A stretch of 64,000 nucleotides of DNA from Rugosibacter sp. (lineage in GTDB: Bacteria > Pseudomonadota > Gammaproteobacteria > Burkholderiales > Rhodocyclaceae). The stretch covers positions 21,714-85,713 of the forward strand of contig JAUSMB010000030.1 of assembly GCA_030645365.1 (NCBI GenBank), given 5' to 3'. The notes beneath the pieces are model-generated. The model was given only the letters and a program-made list of their open reading frames with translations, did not search any database and was not told the DNA's origin. Below are positions 17,942 through 27,096 of this stretch, in pieces; position 1 is the first letter of the stretch, and the number at the start of each line of letters is the position of its first letter. The position numbers and the translations under genes were made by a program.

Positions 17942-18675
17942 GACAAATCAGTATTTACGGTATCCAGGGTGGTTTGCATTAGCTCGCGCACTAGCGGTAC
18001 GGTCAACGGCCGATGCTGTTCTAGTGAGATGCGGTCAAGGCTTTCCAGCATATGCATCAACGATGGCAGATCGCGGCGGCCGTGACGCAACAAATACTGC
18101 ACGACGCCCGGGTCCATCAGCATGCCACGCAGTTGCGCATGATGCGCTAAGGCGGCGGCTTTTTCTTCATCACTCAATTGATGGATTTCATAAATCAGCA
18201 TCTGGCCGATGCGCGTGCGCAGGTCTTCACGCAATGCCAATTGCATGGGCGGCTTTGTGCCTGACAGCAGCAAGGCAAGACCCAGAAACCGGGCAGTGTT
18301 AAAGAGTCGAAATAAAGCGCGCTGTCCCTCTTCATCCAGCGCCTGAATCTCGTCTATCACCAGCAAACTGCCACTGACCACCGTTACGTCAGCGCTGTCC
18401 AGTGATCGGCTTTTGAATCCGCCTCCGGACAAGGCTTTTTCAACCGGCAAAAAAATGACGGGGCGCCTGGCGCTTGCCGCATTGACTGTGGCAGCGAGTA
18501 GATGACTCTTGCCGCAACCCGCCGGGCCCCACAGATACACGGCGTCGAAACGATGGTGATCCGTCAGGCTACGCAAGCGCGCGATCAACTCAGCATTGGC
18601 GCCCGCGAAAAAATTCTCTAACGTCGGAGGTTGATCTCGTTGAAGATCGAGCAACAGTTGTTGTTGCACAGTCAT
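17938..18675 (-). CDS. hda: DnaA regulatory inactivator Hda homologue
   Basis: A DnaA-related AAA+ protein that, with the sliding clamp, stimulates ATP hydrolysis on DnaA after initiation. The 245-aa protein has an N-terminal clamp-binding-like segment (QQLLLDLQRDQPPTLENFF), Walker A GPAGCGKSHLL, Walker B LLVIDEIQAL and sensor II LPSLMHMLESLDRIS. It lacks the DnaA DNA-binding domain IV. The start is set at 18675 (MTVQQQ), 10 bp after the upstream permease gene; a longer frame to 18738 overlaps that gene. Confidence 0.92.
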   Translation of the reverse strand: MTVQQQLLLDLQRDQPPTLENFFAGANAELIARLRSLTDHHRFDAVYLWGPAGCGKSHLLAATVNAASARRPVIFLPVEKALSGGGFKSRSLDSADVTVVSGSLLVIDEIQALDEEGQRALFRLFNTARFLGLALLLSGTKPPMQLALREDLRTRIGQMLIYEIHQLSDEEKAAALAHHAQLRGMLMDPGVVQYLLRHGRRDLPSLMHMLESLDRISLEQHRPLTVPLVRELMQTTLDTVNTDLS

Positions 18676-18685
18676 GATCGAAGGC

Positions 18686-19765
18686 TCACGATTCGTGCTG
18701 ATAAAAACGGCTGGCGAGGTAACCCACACGCACCTCACGCCAAGCTACAGCAAGTATGGCTGACAAAGGCAGCGCCAAGAGCACACCAAAAAAACCAAAT
18801 AACTGGCCAAATGCCAGCAGACCGAAAATAACAGCCAGGGGATGCAAACCAATGCGGTCACCGACCAGATACGGTGTCAATAAAAAGCTTTCGAGCAATT
18901 GACCTACGCCATAAATAATCAGCACGGCGATGATGGGTGATAGGCCTGTAAACTGAATCGCGGCGACCAGTAACGCCAGACTGAATCCTGTGGCAAACCC
19001 CAGGTAAGGAATAAAAACAAGCAGCCCTGTCACCAAGCCGACAGAAAGTGCCGATGGAATATCCGCAAGCCAGAGCGTGGTGCTGTAATACAGCACCAGG
19101 ACTATCATCACGAGAATCTGACCACGCAGATATTGTGCCAGCACTGCATCAATATCGTGCACCATGCGCTGGCAACGACTCTGCCAGCGGCGCGGGATAA
19201 AAGCTGCCAACCGGCCGATGAATCCATGCCAATCGAGTAATAGATAAAACATCACCACCGGCACTAACAGCGCATTGATCACGACACCAAAAAATGCCAT
19301 GCCGCCGATTTTTATCGACGCGTATAGCTGGCTAAGCACGGGTTGAATCACGTCCCAGTTGCCCGCCAGGAGTTTGTTCAAATGCGTGGCATCCAGCCGC
19401 AGCGAGATGCCCACATGGCGTGACACCCAAGGCAGCAGACGCTGGTTAATCTGTTCTAGCGCCGCAGGTGCGCGTGCCGCCAGTCGCCCGAGTTCATCGA
19501 TCAATAACGGCAGAATAATGAATGCCAACCCGGCGAAGATGAGCCCCAGCCCCAGCAACACAAAAACTACCGCCAACACGCGAGGCAACCTGTAGCGGCT
19601 CAAACGATCAACGACCGGGTTAGCGATATACGCCAGAATACCCGCCAGCACAAAGGGCGCAAGAATCGGCGAGAGAAAGTACAGCAGCAGAAGCAGCGCT
19701 AATCCGGCGCCAAACCAAAGCACCATAGTCACCACCGATAGACGGTTGGCTTGCGTAGAAGTCAT
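18686..19765 (-). CDS. AI-2E family membrane transporter (PerM-like)
   Basis: A 359-aa polytopic inner-membrane protein of the AI-2E/PerM family, whose members export diverse small molecules or act as antiporters. It has about seven or eight hydrophobic helices, and the signature-like [18 protein letters not shown] and [25 protein letters not shown] segments are seen. The start at 19765 follows a weak GGAA. It is divergent from purM and immediately upstream of hda. Confidence 0.88.
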   Translation of the reverse strand: MTSTQANRLSVVTMVLWFGAGLALLLLLYFLSPILAPFVLAGILAYIANPVVDRLSRYRLPRVLAVVFVLLGLGLIFAGLAFIILPLLIDELGRLAARAPAALEQINQRLLPWVSRHVGISLRLDATHLNKLLAGNWDVIQPVLSQLYASIKIGGMAFFGVVINALLVPVVMFYLLLDWHGFIGRLAAFIPRRWQSRCQRMVHDIDAVLAQYLRGQILVMIVLVLYYSTTLWLADIPSALSVGLVTGLLVFIPYLGFATGFSLALLVAAIQFTGLSPIIAVLIIYGVGQLLESFLLTPYLVGDRIGLHPLAVIFGLLAFGQLFGFFGVLLALPLSAILAVAWREVRVGYLASRFYQHES

Positions 19766-19777
19766 TTCCGGTAGAAT
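19751..19777 (+). promoter_or_regulatory. Possible purM promoter
   Basis: TTGCGT (19751-19756) and TAGAAT (19772-19777) are separated by 15 bp upstream of purM. The -10 is good, but the spacing is short and the -35 weak. Confidence 0.3.
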
Positions 19778-19865
19778 TTGCGCGCTCGCATCATTTTGTT
19801 CAGCCGCGATTATCGCCCATCCGTACATCTGTTGCACTCCACCTCTCGATTTCAAGGAAAGCATT

Positions 19866-20915
19866 TTGACTATCACCCCCTCTTCACTGACTTACCGCGA
19901 CGCTGGCGTCGACATCGATGCAGGTGACGCACTGGTCGAGCGCATAAAACCTGCGGCCAAACGCACGATGCGGCCTGAAGTACTGGCGGGCATTGGCGGC
20001 TTTGGGGCGCTGTTTGAGCTATCCAAAAAATATCGCGAGCCAGTGCTGGTTTCAGGCACCGATGGCGTCGGAACCAAGCTCAAGCTGGCATTTCAGTGGC
20101 AACGGCATGATACCGTCGGGCAGGATCTGGTCGCCATGAGCGTTAATGATATTCTGGTGCAAGGCGCCGAGCCCTTGTTCTTCCTCGACTACTTTGCTTG
20201 CGGCCATCTGGATGTCGCCACGGCTGCCACCGTGGTTGAAGGCATTGCCCGTGGCTGCGAACTGGCAGGCTGCGCCTTGATCGGTGGTGAGACCGCCGAA
20301 ATGCCCAGCATGTATCCCGATGGTGAATATGACCTCGCGGGCTTTGCGGTGGGCGCGGTTGAAAAATCACAGATCATTGATGGCAAGAAAATTCAGCCGG
20401 GCGACGTGGTGCTGGGGCTGGCCTCTTCCGGTGCACACTCAAACGGTTATTCGCTCATTCGCAAAATCATTGAGCGCGCCAAACCGGATCTAACGCTGGA
20501 CATTGGTGGCGTGCCACTCATGGACGCCGTCATGGCACCGACACACATTTACGTCAAACCATTGCTGGCACTGATACAAACCCTGGGCGGGCAAGGCGTG
20601 AAAGGCATGGCACATATTACGGGTGGCGGCCTCACGGAAAATATTCCGCGTGTGTTGCCAGACAATGTCACCGCCATCATTGATCAAGGCACCTGGCCGC
20701 AACCGGCGCTGTTTCAGTGGTTGCAACGTGAAGGCAATGTGGCTGCCGCTGAAATGCACCGCGTATTTAACTGCGGCATTGGCATGGTTGTGATCGTTGC
20801 TGAGGCAGATGCGGGTGCCGCCATGCAAACGCTCTCTGCGGCAGGCGAAATCGTATTCGCTATTGGTCGTATCGAAACACGCAACGCGAATCAGGCATCC
20901 ACCATCGTTGTATAA
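19866..20915 (+). CDS. purM: Phosphoribosylformylglycinamidine cyclo-ligase
   Basis: This is the fifth step of purine synthesis (AIR synthetase). The 349-aa protein has [23 protein letters not shown] at the N-terminus, the glycine-rich [43 protein letters not shown] and [13 protein letters not shown]. The start is a TTG at 19866 with AAGGAAA ending about 5 bp upstream. The ATG further upstream is 40 codons too early for the family. Confidence 0.95.
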   Translation: MTITPSSLTYRDAGVDIDAGDALVERIKPAAKRTMRPEVLAGIGGFGALFELSKKYREPVLVSGTDGVGTKLKLAFQWQRHDTVGQDLVAMSVNDILVQGAEPLFFLDYFACGHLDVATAATVVEGIARGCELAGCALIGGETAEMPSMYPDGEYDLAGFAVGAVEKSQIIDGKKIQPGDVVLGLASSGAHSNGYSLIRKIIERAKPDLTLDIGGVPLMDAVMAPTHIYVKPLLALIQTLGGQGVKGMAHITGGGLTENIPRVLPDNVTAIIDQGTWPQPALFQWLQREGNVAAAEMHRVFNCGIGMVVIVAEADAGAAMQTLSAAGEIVFAIGRIETRNANQASTIVV

Positions 20916-20985
20916 AAGTGCTAGTGAGTGGTGGTAGTGTAAGGGCTGCAGCCTTTACACCTACCTGATTTTTAACCGGCCAAAC

Positions 20986-22083
20986 CTATCGACTGAATAC
21001 CTGATGCGCGCCTGCGGGCAAGCAGCGATGATAAGGCCTGGGTGCATCCACCTGGGCACCCAGCACGGCAGCAGCATGCCACGGCCAACGCGGATTCCAC
21101 AAAAAATTGCGGGCTAACGCCACCATGTCAGCTTCGCCCCTGGCAATAATTTCTTCCGCTTGTACCGGCTCGGTAATCATGCCCACGGCCATTGTCGGAA
21201 CACTGGTTTCACGGCGAATACGCTCGGCAAACGGCGCCTGAAAACCCGGCGCCACAGGTATTTGTTGTTGTGATGACACACCGCCGGAAGAAGCATCGAT
21301 CCAGTCGCAGCCCAGTTTTTTTAACGCCTGCGCAAAAATTACCGATTGTTCAATATCCCAGCCCCCAGGCACCCAGTCGGTCGCCGAGATACGCACGCCC
21401 AACGGTTTTTCAGCTGGCCAGATAGCGCGCACAGCAGCAAACACTTCAAGCGGCAAACGCAAGCGATTTTCCAGGCTGCCGCCATACCCATCCGTCCGAT
21501 GATTTGCAATCGGCGATAGAAACTGATGCAGCAGATAACCATGCGCCATGTGCAGCTCAATCGCATCAAAACCCAGACGTGCGGCGCGCCGTGTGGCATC
21601 CACAAACGCCGCAGTGATGCGAGCAATGCCCTCCGCATCCAAGGCTCGCGGTACTTGATCTCCCACTTGATGCGGCACGGCAGACGGCGCCACCGTTGGC
21701 CAGCCGCCTGCCTCAGGTGATAAAGAACGGCCGCCAAGCCATGGTACTTGACTCGAAGCCTTGCGTCCGGCATGGCCGAGCTGAATAGCCAGCGGCATAG
21801 AAGAATGATGGCGGACATGGGTCAAGACTTTTGCCAACGCGGCTTCGTTTTCGTCAGACCCCAGCGCGAGACACCCGGCTGAAATACGTCCGGCCAGTTC
21901 AACACCGGTGGATTCAACAATCAACATGCCAGCGCCGGACATCGCCAGATTGCCCAAGTGAATAGTGTGCCAATCGGTGGCATTGCCATCCACCGCCGAA
22001 TATTGGCACATCGGGCTAATCACGATGCGATTAGGCAATGTGACTGAACGGAGAGAAAACGAGGTAAACAATTGACTGGTCAT
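20986..22083 (-). CDS. Old yellow enzyme, NADH:flavin oxidoreductase (YqjM/NamA class)
   Basis: An FMN enzyme that reduces activated alkenes such as enones. The 365-aa protein has the thermophilic-like/YqjM class signatures LPNRIVISPMCQYSA (with the redox-tuning cysteine), QLGHAGRKAS, DAIELHMAHGYLLHQFLSP and GGSLENRLRLPLEV. The start is at 22083, where homology begins; the frame extends 16 hydrophobic residues further. The natural substrate is unknown. 22084-22264 contains no gene. Confidence 0.92.
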   Translation of the reverse strand: MTSQLFTSFSLRSVTLPNRIVISPMCQYSAVDGNATDWHTIHLGNLAMSGAGMLIVESTGVELAGRISAGCLALGSDENEAALAKVLTHVRHHSSMPLAIQLGHAGRKASSQVPWLGGRSLSPEAGGWPTVAPSAVPHQVGDQVPRALDAEGIARITAAFVDATRRAARLGFDAIELHMAHGYLLHQFLSPIANHRTDGYGGSLENRLRLPLEVFAAVRAIWPAEKPLGVRISATDWVPGGWDIEQSVIFAQALKKLGCDWIDASSGGVSSQQQIPVAPGFQAPFAERIRRETSVPTMAVGMITEPVQAEEIIARGEADMVALARNFLWNPRWPWHAAAVLGAQVDAPRPYHRCLPAGAHQVFSR

Positions 22084-22264
22084 GATGATGAATGGAATAA
22101 AAATGAAAAAAAAGAAACTGCGGCCAGCCATTTATTATCGCAGAGGCAAGAGTTAATCAATAACTGATTACCGTATCACCATCCGCTACTGCGAGGAAAG
22201 CGCTTTTTGCTCGACTGCCTTATAGCGCAGGGGCTTCATTAGCACCGACTTTCCGGGCCGCCGC

Positions 22265-23467
22265 TTACTCGCTACGCAACGCATCCACTGGATTAAGTTG
22301 CGCTGCGCGGCGTGCGGGCAACACCCCGGCCGCCAAACCAATGCTGATCGCCAAAGCCTCTGCCAACAACACGAAAAGAAGGGGGGTATGCACAGGTAAC
22401 ACCGGCACCGTCAGATGGATCACCTGCACAATACCCACGCCCAAAAGCAAACCGATCGCTCCGCCCGCTGCGGCAAGCGCCACGGCTTCACTCAGAAAAA
22501 GACCGAGGATGATTCGCCTGCGTGCACCGAGGGCAACTAACAAGCCAATCTCCGCCGTCCGCTCGGTAACCGAGATCGTCATCATCGTCACGATGCCCAC
22601 CCCGCCGACAAACAACGAAATGCCGCCGAGCGCGCCCACCGCCATGGTGAGCACGTCGAGAATACTCGACAGACTGGTGAGCATTTCTTCTTGACTGATT
22701 AAAGTGAAATCTTCACGACCATGACGCGCCAGCATCACCGCTTTAATCGCTTTCACCACACTCGCCGAACTCACGCCTTCAGCAACAGCCACATCTATTT
22801 CGCTCAAGCTCTCGCGATTAAACAATTCAATGGCGCGCGCCGCAGGAATAAACGCCGTGTCATCCATATCCATGCCGAGAAGCTGCCCTTTGGATTCCAT
22901 CACCCCAATGACGCGAAATTGCAGCCCACCAAATCGTACCCGTGCGCCGAGCGCATTATCAGCGCCGAACAATTCATACTTGAGCTTGGAACCCAACACC
23001 ACCAGCGCACGCGCGCTATTCGCCTCTTCCACCGGTAAAAACTGGCCACTGCGCACACGCCCTTTAAACACAGTCAGCATGTCCGGTCCGACACCATACA
23101 CGGTGACACGCCGCAAACGTCCGGCAGTACTCGCCTCGGCATTACCAAACACGAGGGGTGTTACTGCGACCACATTCGGCAAGCGCATCAACGCCTCCGC
23201 GTCTTCCAGTGACAGCGGTTTGGCACTGCTTGGCAAACCTGATAGTGCTGCGCCCCCAGTCTTGACTTTGCCTGGATGAACACCAATCACATTAGTGCCA
23301 AACTGGGCAAACTCATCCAATACATACCGATGAATCCCCTCGCCAATAGAGGTCAACAAAATCACTGCTGCAATGCCAATGGCAATGCCTAACAACGTAA
23401 GAAAGCTGCGCAGCGGTTGTGCAATAACCGCGCGAAAAGCCAGCTTGAATGCGTCCATCAGCAGCAT
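22265..23467 (-). CDS. MacB-type ABC permease (second of two)
   Basis: A 400-aa FtsX/MacB-fold permease: one N-terminal helix (LRSFLTLLGIAIGIAAVILLTSIG), a periplasmic MacB_PCD domain, then three C-terminal helices (GGISLFVGGVGIVTMMTISV, ALGARRRIILGLFLSEA, LPVHTPLLFVLLAEA) and PARRAAQLNPVDALR at the end. Together with the adjacent permease, ATPase and adaptor it forms a MacAB-like tripartite export system. It starts 1 bp after the first permease stop. Confidence 0.92.
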   Translation of the reverse strand: MLLMDAFKLAFRAVIAQPLRSFLTLLGIAIGIAAVILLTSIGEGIHRYVLDEFAQFGTNVIGVHPGKVKTGGAALSGLPSSAKPLSLEDAEALMRLPNVVAVTPLVFGNAEASTAGRLRRVTVYGVGPDMLTVFKGRVRSGQFLPVEEANSARALVVLGSKLKYELFGADNALGARVRFGGLQFRVIGVMESKGQLLGMDMDDTAFIPAARAIELFNRESLSEIDVAVAEGVSSASVVKAIKAVMLARHGREDFTLISQEEMLTSLSSILDVLTMAVGALGGISLFVGGVGIVTMMTISVTERTAEIGLLVALGARRRIILGLFLSEAVALAAAGGAIGLLLGVGIVQVIHLTVPVLPVHTPLLFVLLAEALAISIGLAAGVLPARRAAQLNPVDALRSE

Positions 23468-23468
23468 A

Positions 23469-24677
23469 TCAATGTCTCATGAGTGCGTCGACAGGATCGA
23501 GCTGCGCCGCGCGGCGGGCGGGCAAAATGCCGAACAGCAGGCCCGTGACAAGCGCTGTCATGAGCGCCGCTGCCACCGCCCAACCTGGCGCATACGCGGG
23601 GAAAACAGGAAACAACTGGCGCAATATCAACGCCCCGAGTTGCCCTAACAAATACCCCGTCACGGCACCGGCCAAAGACAACATCGCTGCTTCGGTAAGA
23701 AATATCTGCCGTATGGTGCTGCCACGTGCGCCCAGCGCCTTGATCAAGCCAATCTCTGCCTTGCGCTGTGTCACCGCCACGAGCATGACATTCATCACCA
23801 GTACACCGGCCACCAACAAGCTGATGGCTGCGATGCCCGCAACAGCCGCCGTCAACGCACCAAGAAGTTTGTCGAAGGTCGCCAATACAGCATCCTGAGT
23901 AATCACGGTGACATCTTCTTCTCCACCGTGGCGTGCCTTGATAATAGCCGTGGCCTGCGCCTTGGCCGCCTCGATCTGCTCACGACCACGCGCCTGGATC
24001 ATGATGCGAAACAACGTATTCGAATTAAATAAAGCCTGCGCCAAAGCCACGGGCACAATCACCAGCTCATCGGTATTCATGCCCACACCCTGACCGGTTG
24101 ATTTTAAAACGCCGATCACCCGCACGCGACGATCGCCTAAGCGAATCAATTGACCCACGGCAGGTTGATTGCCGAAAATATCATTGCGGATGGTCATGCC
24201 GATCACGGCGACAGGCGCACTACTACGCCAATCATCCTCCGGTAAAAAACGGCCTTGCGCCAACTGAAAATTACGTATCGCCATGAATGACGCCGTAGAG
24301 CCTGCGGCAACAACTTCACGCACGCGACCTCCCGCACTGATTTCTGATGTACCCACAGCGAGTGGCGCCACACGTTGCACGGCGGGTGCCCGCAACAAAG
24401 CGGCGGCATCATCCACGGTTAAATCGCGCGGCGTGGTGGTAATGCCATTGGCCGGATTAAAGCCCCCGGTGGCAGAACGTCCCGGCAAAACAATCACCAG
24501 ATTGCTGCCGAGGGAAGAAAACTGTCCCACCACATAGCGTCGTGCGCCATCACCCAGCGCCGTGAGCAGTACCACCGAGGCCACGCCAATGGCCATTGCC
24601 AGCACCGAGAGCAACGTGCGCAGAGGATAGGCTGTCGCGGCATCACGGGCAAAGCGCAAAATGTCGGTGTACTGCAT
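23469..24677 (-). CDS. MacB-type ABC permease (first of two)
   Basis: A 402-aa paralogue of the next gene with the same layout: TM1 (LLSVLAMAIGVASVVLLTALG), a large periplasmic domain, then three helices and PARRAAQLDPVDALM at the C-terminus. Two permeases without fused ATPase domains suggest a heterodimeric transporter driven by the separate ATPase upstream. The cargo is unknown. Confidence 0.92.
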   Translation of the reverse strand: MQYTDILRFARDAATAYPLRTLLSVLAMAIGVASVVLLTALGDGARRYVVGQFSSLGSNLVIVLPGRSATGGFNPANGITTTPRDLTVDDAAALLRAPAVQRVAPLAVGTSEISAGGRVREVVAAGSTASFMAIRNFQLAQGRFLPEDDWRSSAPVAVIGMTIRNDIFGNQPAVGQLIRLGDRRVRVIGVLKSTGQGVGMNTDELVIVPVALAQALFNSNTLFRIMIQARGREQIEAAKAQATAIIKARHGGEEDVTVITQDAVLATFDKLLGALTAAVAGIAAISLLVAGVLVMNVMLVAVTQRKAEIGLIKALGARGSTIRQIFLTEAAMLSLAGAVTGYLLGQLGALILRQLFPVFPAYAPGWAVAAALMTALVTGLLFGILPARRAAQLDPVDALMRH

Positions 24678-24713
24678 GGTTGGCTAGCCGGTGATGAGTT
24701 GATGATTCATTAG

Positions 24714-25421
24714 TCAAACAGAGGTCAATGTCGTCGAAGCGGCATGAGAGACATCCGATTTAACCCGCCCGTCTTCCATCATGATCTGCCGCCCCGCGCG
24801 TGCAGCCAGCGCGGCATCGTGAGTCACCACAATCAACGTCATGCCCTGCGCATTCAATGCTTCCAGCAGATGGACTACTTCCTCGCCCGTCGCGCGATCA
24901 AGGTTGCCTGTCGGCTCATCCGCCAGCAGCAATGCGGGCTGCATGATGGTGGCACGGGCAATGGCGACACGTTGACGCTGACCGCCCGATAGCTCATCGG
25001 GTCGATGGTTGGCACGCTGATCCAAGCCAAAATCGCGCAGTGCCTGACGCACGCGCTGCTCACGCACGACGACAGGAACGCCGTCCAGCATCATGGGCAA
25101 GGCAATATTTTCAGCAGCCGTCAAGCGTGGCACAAGATGAAAACTCTGAAACACAAACCCGATGCGCCGGCTACGCACAGCGGCTTGTTCATCGGGTGAA
25201 AGCGTCGTGACATCCCGTCCTTCAAGGTGATAAGTACCCGCCGTGGGCTGATCGAGCAAGCCCAGCAAATTGAGCAGGGTCGACTTGCCTGAACCCGAAG
25301 GACCAACCACGGCCACATATTCGCCTGCAGCAATAGTCAAATCGATACGCGCCAGAGCATGCACATCGGTTTCACCCAGATGGAAAACACGCTCGATAGC
25401 GGCGAGAGCTATAAGTGTCAT
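24714..25421 (-). CDS. ABC transporter ATPase (MacB/LolD type)
   Basis: A 235-aa ATPase with Walker A GPSGSGKSTLLNLLG, signature LSGGQRQRVAIARA, Walker B LLLADEPTGNLD and switch VVTHDAALA. The family is that of MacB/LolD and FtsE-like exporters. It lies 4 bp after the adaptor gene and 36 bp before the first permease, so it very likely powers the two-permease exporter. Confidence 0.93.
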   Translation of the reverse strand: MTLIALAAIERVFHLGETDVHALARIDLTIAAGEYVAVVGPSGSGKSTLLNLLGLLDQPTAGTYHLEGRDVTTLSPDEQAAVRSRRIGFVFQSFHLVPRLTAAENIALPMMLDGVPVVVREQRVRQALRDFGLDQRANHRPDELSGGQRQRVAIARATIMQPALLLADEPTGNLDRATGEEVVHLLEALNAQGMTLIVVTHDAALAARAGRQIMMEDGRVKSDVSHAASTTLTSV

Positions 25422-25425
25422 TTAC

Positions 25426-26637
25426 TTACTTTGCCGCAGTGCTTGCGGTGGGTTTTGTATCGGCGGCGGCTGTGTCGGCAGTATCAGCAATATCGGCAGT
25501 GTTATTTGCCACATCCGCCGTCACACGAGCGCCGACTTTTACGCCTTCGCGTTCAAGCGACGTGACCACTTGTTCGCCCAGCTTCAGGCCGTCAATCACC
25601 TCGGTATATTGCCAGTTGGCAAGGCCGGTTTTGAGTTGGCGCGCTTCAAGCTTATCGCTGCCTTTTGCCTGCACCAGCACTTTCCCGCCTTCCATGATCG
25701 CGGTGGTTGGCACGCGCAACACATCGTTGTGCTGTTGCAAAACAATTTCCACATCCGCGCTGTAACCAACCAGCAGCCCTTTGGTCGGCACATCAAAATC
25801 CACTTCCACGTCCACCGTCCGCGCCTGTTTTTCAACAGCCAGCACATACGGCGCCACACGTCGTACATGGCCGGCAAACGGGCGTTTTGGCAAGGCATCG
25901 AGCGTCACGCGCACGGGTAGGCCCGCAGTAATTTTTGGCACATCCACTTCATCCATCGGCGCCTTGACATACAAGCAACTGTCATCAATCAGATCAATCG
26001 CCGGGGGCGTTTGTACACCCGGTGGCGACGGGGTGGAGTATTCGCCCAGCTCACCCACAATTTTCGCCACCGTGCCATCAAAGGGCGCAACAAGCACGGT
26101 GCGTTGCTGTTCCGTACGCGTCACATTCACGCGCGCGTCAGCCTGAGTTACATCGGCCCGCGCGCTGGCACACGCGGATTTTCGAGCATCTGCTTCGGTT
26201 CTTGCCGCATCTTCTTTGGCAATGGACACATATCCTTTAGCGCGCAACAGCGCTTGTCGCCTTGCTTCGCGCTCAGCATTCGCTGCCATGACACATTGCT
26301 CATTCACGCGCTGGAGAGACGCAGCACGCTGCGTTTCTGCCAAATACTGCTGCGCTTTTTGATCCTCATTCCACAACTTCATCAGCAACTGCCCTTTCTT
26401 GACGCGGTCGCCTTCTTTCACACCAAGATATTCAATACGGCCACCCGCAATACTGGACAGCCGTGTGCGCAAGCAAGCTTCCACGGTTCCGGCGCGCGTG
26501 TTAACCACAGTGGCATCGACCATGCCACGATCAACGGCCTTGAAAATCACGGGGAGGGGCTTGGGACGCATACTCCACCAAACACCAGCAGCGATGAGCA
26601 GGATGACAAACAGCACCAACAGAACGCGACGTAACAT
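25426..26637 (-). CDS. Periplasmic adaptor (MacA/HlyD-like membrane fusion protein)
   Basis: The 403-aa adaptor links the inner-membrane ABC complex to an outer-membrane channel. It has an N-terminal membrane anchor (RRVLLVLFVILLIAAGVWWS), a lipoyl half-motif (GGRIEYLGVKEGDRVKKGQLL), an alpha-hairpin rich in Ala/Arg/Glu, the second lipoyl half (TVLVAPFDGTVAKIVGELGEYS) and a beta-barrel. The last 30 residues are low-complexity Ala/Asp/Thr preceded by KVGARVTADV, which comes from a partly decayed dispersed repeat. No TolC homologue lies in the window. Confidence 0.9.
   Translation of the reverse strand: MLRRVLLVLFVILLIAAGVWWSMRPKPLPVIFKAVDRGMVDATVVNTRAGTVEACLRTRLSSIAGGRIEYLGVKEGDRVKKGQLLMKLWNEDQKAQQYLAETQRAASLQRVNEQCVMAANAEREARRQALLRAKGYVSIAKEDAARTEADARKSACASARADVTQADARVNVTRTEQQRTVLVAPFDGTVAKIVGELGEYSTPSPPGVQTPPAIDLIDDSCLYVKAPMDEVDVPKITAGLPVRVTLDALPKRPFAGHVRRVAPYVLAVEKQARTVDVEVDFDVPTKGLLVGYSADVEIVLQQHNDVLRVPTTAIMEGGKVLVQAKGSDKLEARQLKTGLANWQYTEVIDGLKLGEQVVTSLEREGVKVGARVTADVANNTADIADTADTAAADTKPTASTAAK
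25516..25541 (-). repeat. Dispersed 26-bp repeat, partly decayed copy
   Basis: The minus strand reads TAAAAGTCGGCGCTCGTG then TGACGGCG: the first 14 bases are perfect, with a few changes in the tail. It encodes KVGARVTA in the adaptor C-terminus. Confidence 0.7.
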
Positions 26638-26742
26638 GAATTAGATATGCAGTTGAATTTTCATGCGTCGATTATGCCGCATTTGCTATCATTCTGCCCC
26701 CGCGCATTTTCTTTCGGAACTTTCCTCACAAAGAGCTTAATC

Positions 26743-27090
26743 ATGGTCAAAATCTACGGTATCAAGAATTGCGACACGATGAAAAAAGCCTTCGCCTGGT
26801 GTGCTGCCAACAGCATCAGTTACGCATTCCATGACTACAAAAAACTCGGCGTACCGCGCGAAAAGCTCGTGCTTTGGTGCCGCACGCTAGGCTGGCAAAC
26901 GCTTATCAACAACAAAGGCACCACCTGGCGCAATCTCACCCCAGAACAACAGGCCATCACCACACAGGGGCAAGCCGTCGCCCTGATGCTGGAAAACCCC
27001 AGCGTAATTCGCCGTCCGCTGGTTGAAAATGACGCAGGCCAGTTACTGGTCGGCTTCGACCCCACTCTGTTTGACAGCTTCGTGCGCTAA
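26743..27090 (+). CDS. Spx/ArsC-like reductase family protein (YffB type)
   Basis: A 115-aa thioredoxin-fold protein of the ArsC/Spx/YffB group. It starts KIYGIKNCDTMKKA with a single active-site-type Cys at residue 10, has YAFHDYKKLGVPREKL and ends with NPSVIRRPLVE. The start is at 26743; upstream in-frame codons from 26647 are not conserved-looking. It lacks the ars context, so arsenate reduction is unlikely. The biochemical role of YffB-type proteins is unclear. hslO starts 6 bp later, suggesting co-transcription and perhaps a link to redox stress. Confidence 0.85.
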   Translation: MVKIYGIKNCDTMKKAFAWCAANSISYAFHDYKKLGVPREKLVLWCRTLGWQTLINNKGTTWRNLTPEQQAITTQGQAVALMLENPSVIRRPLVENDAGQLLVGFDPTLFDSFVR

Positions 27091-27096
27091 TACCTT

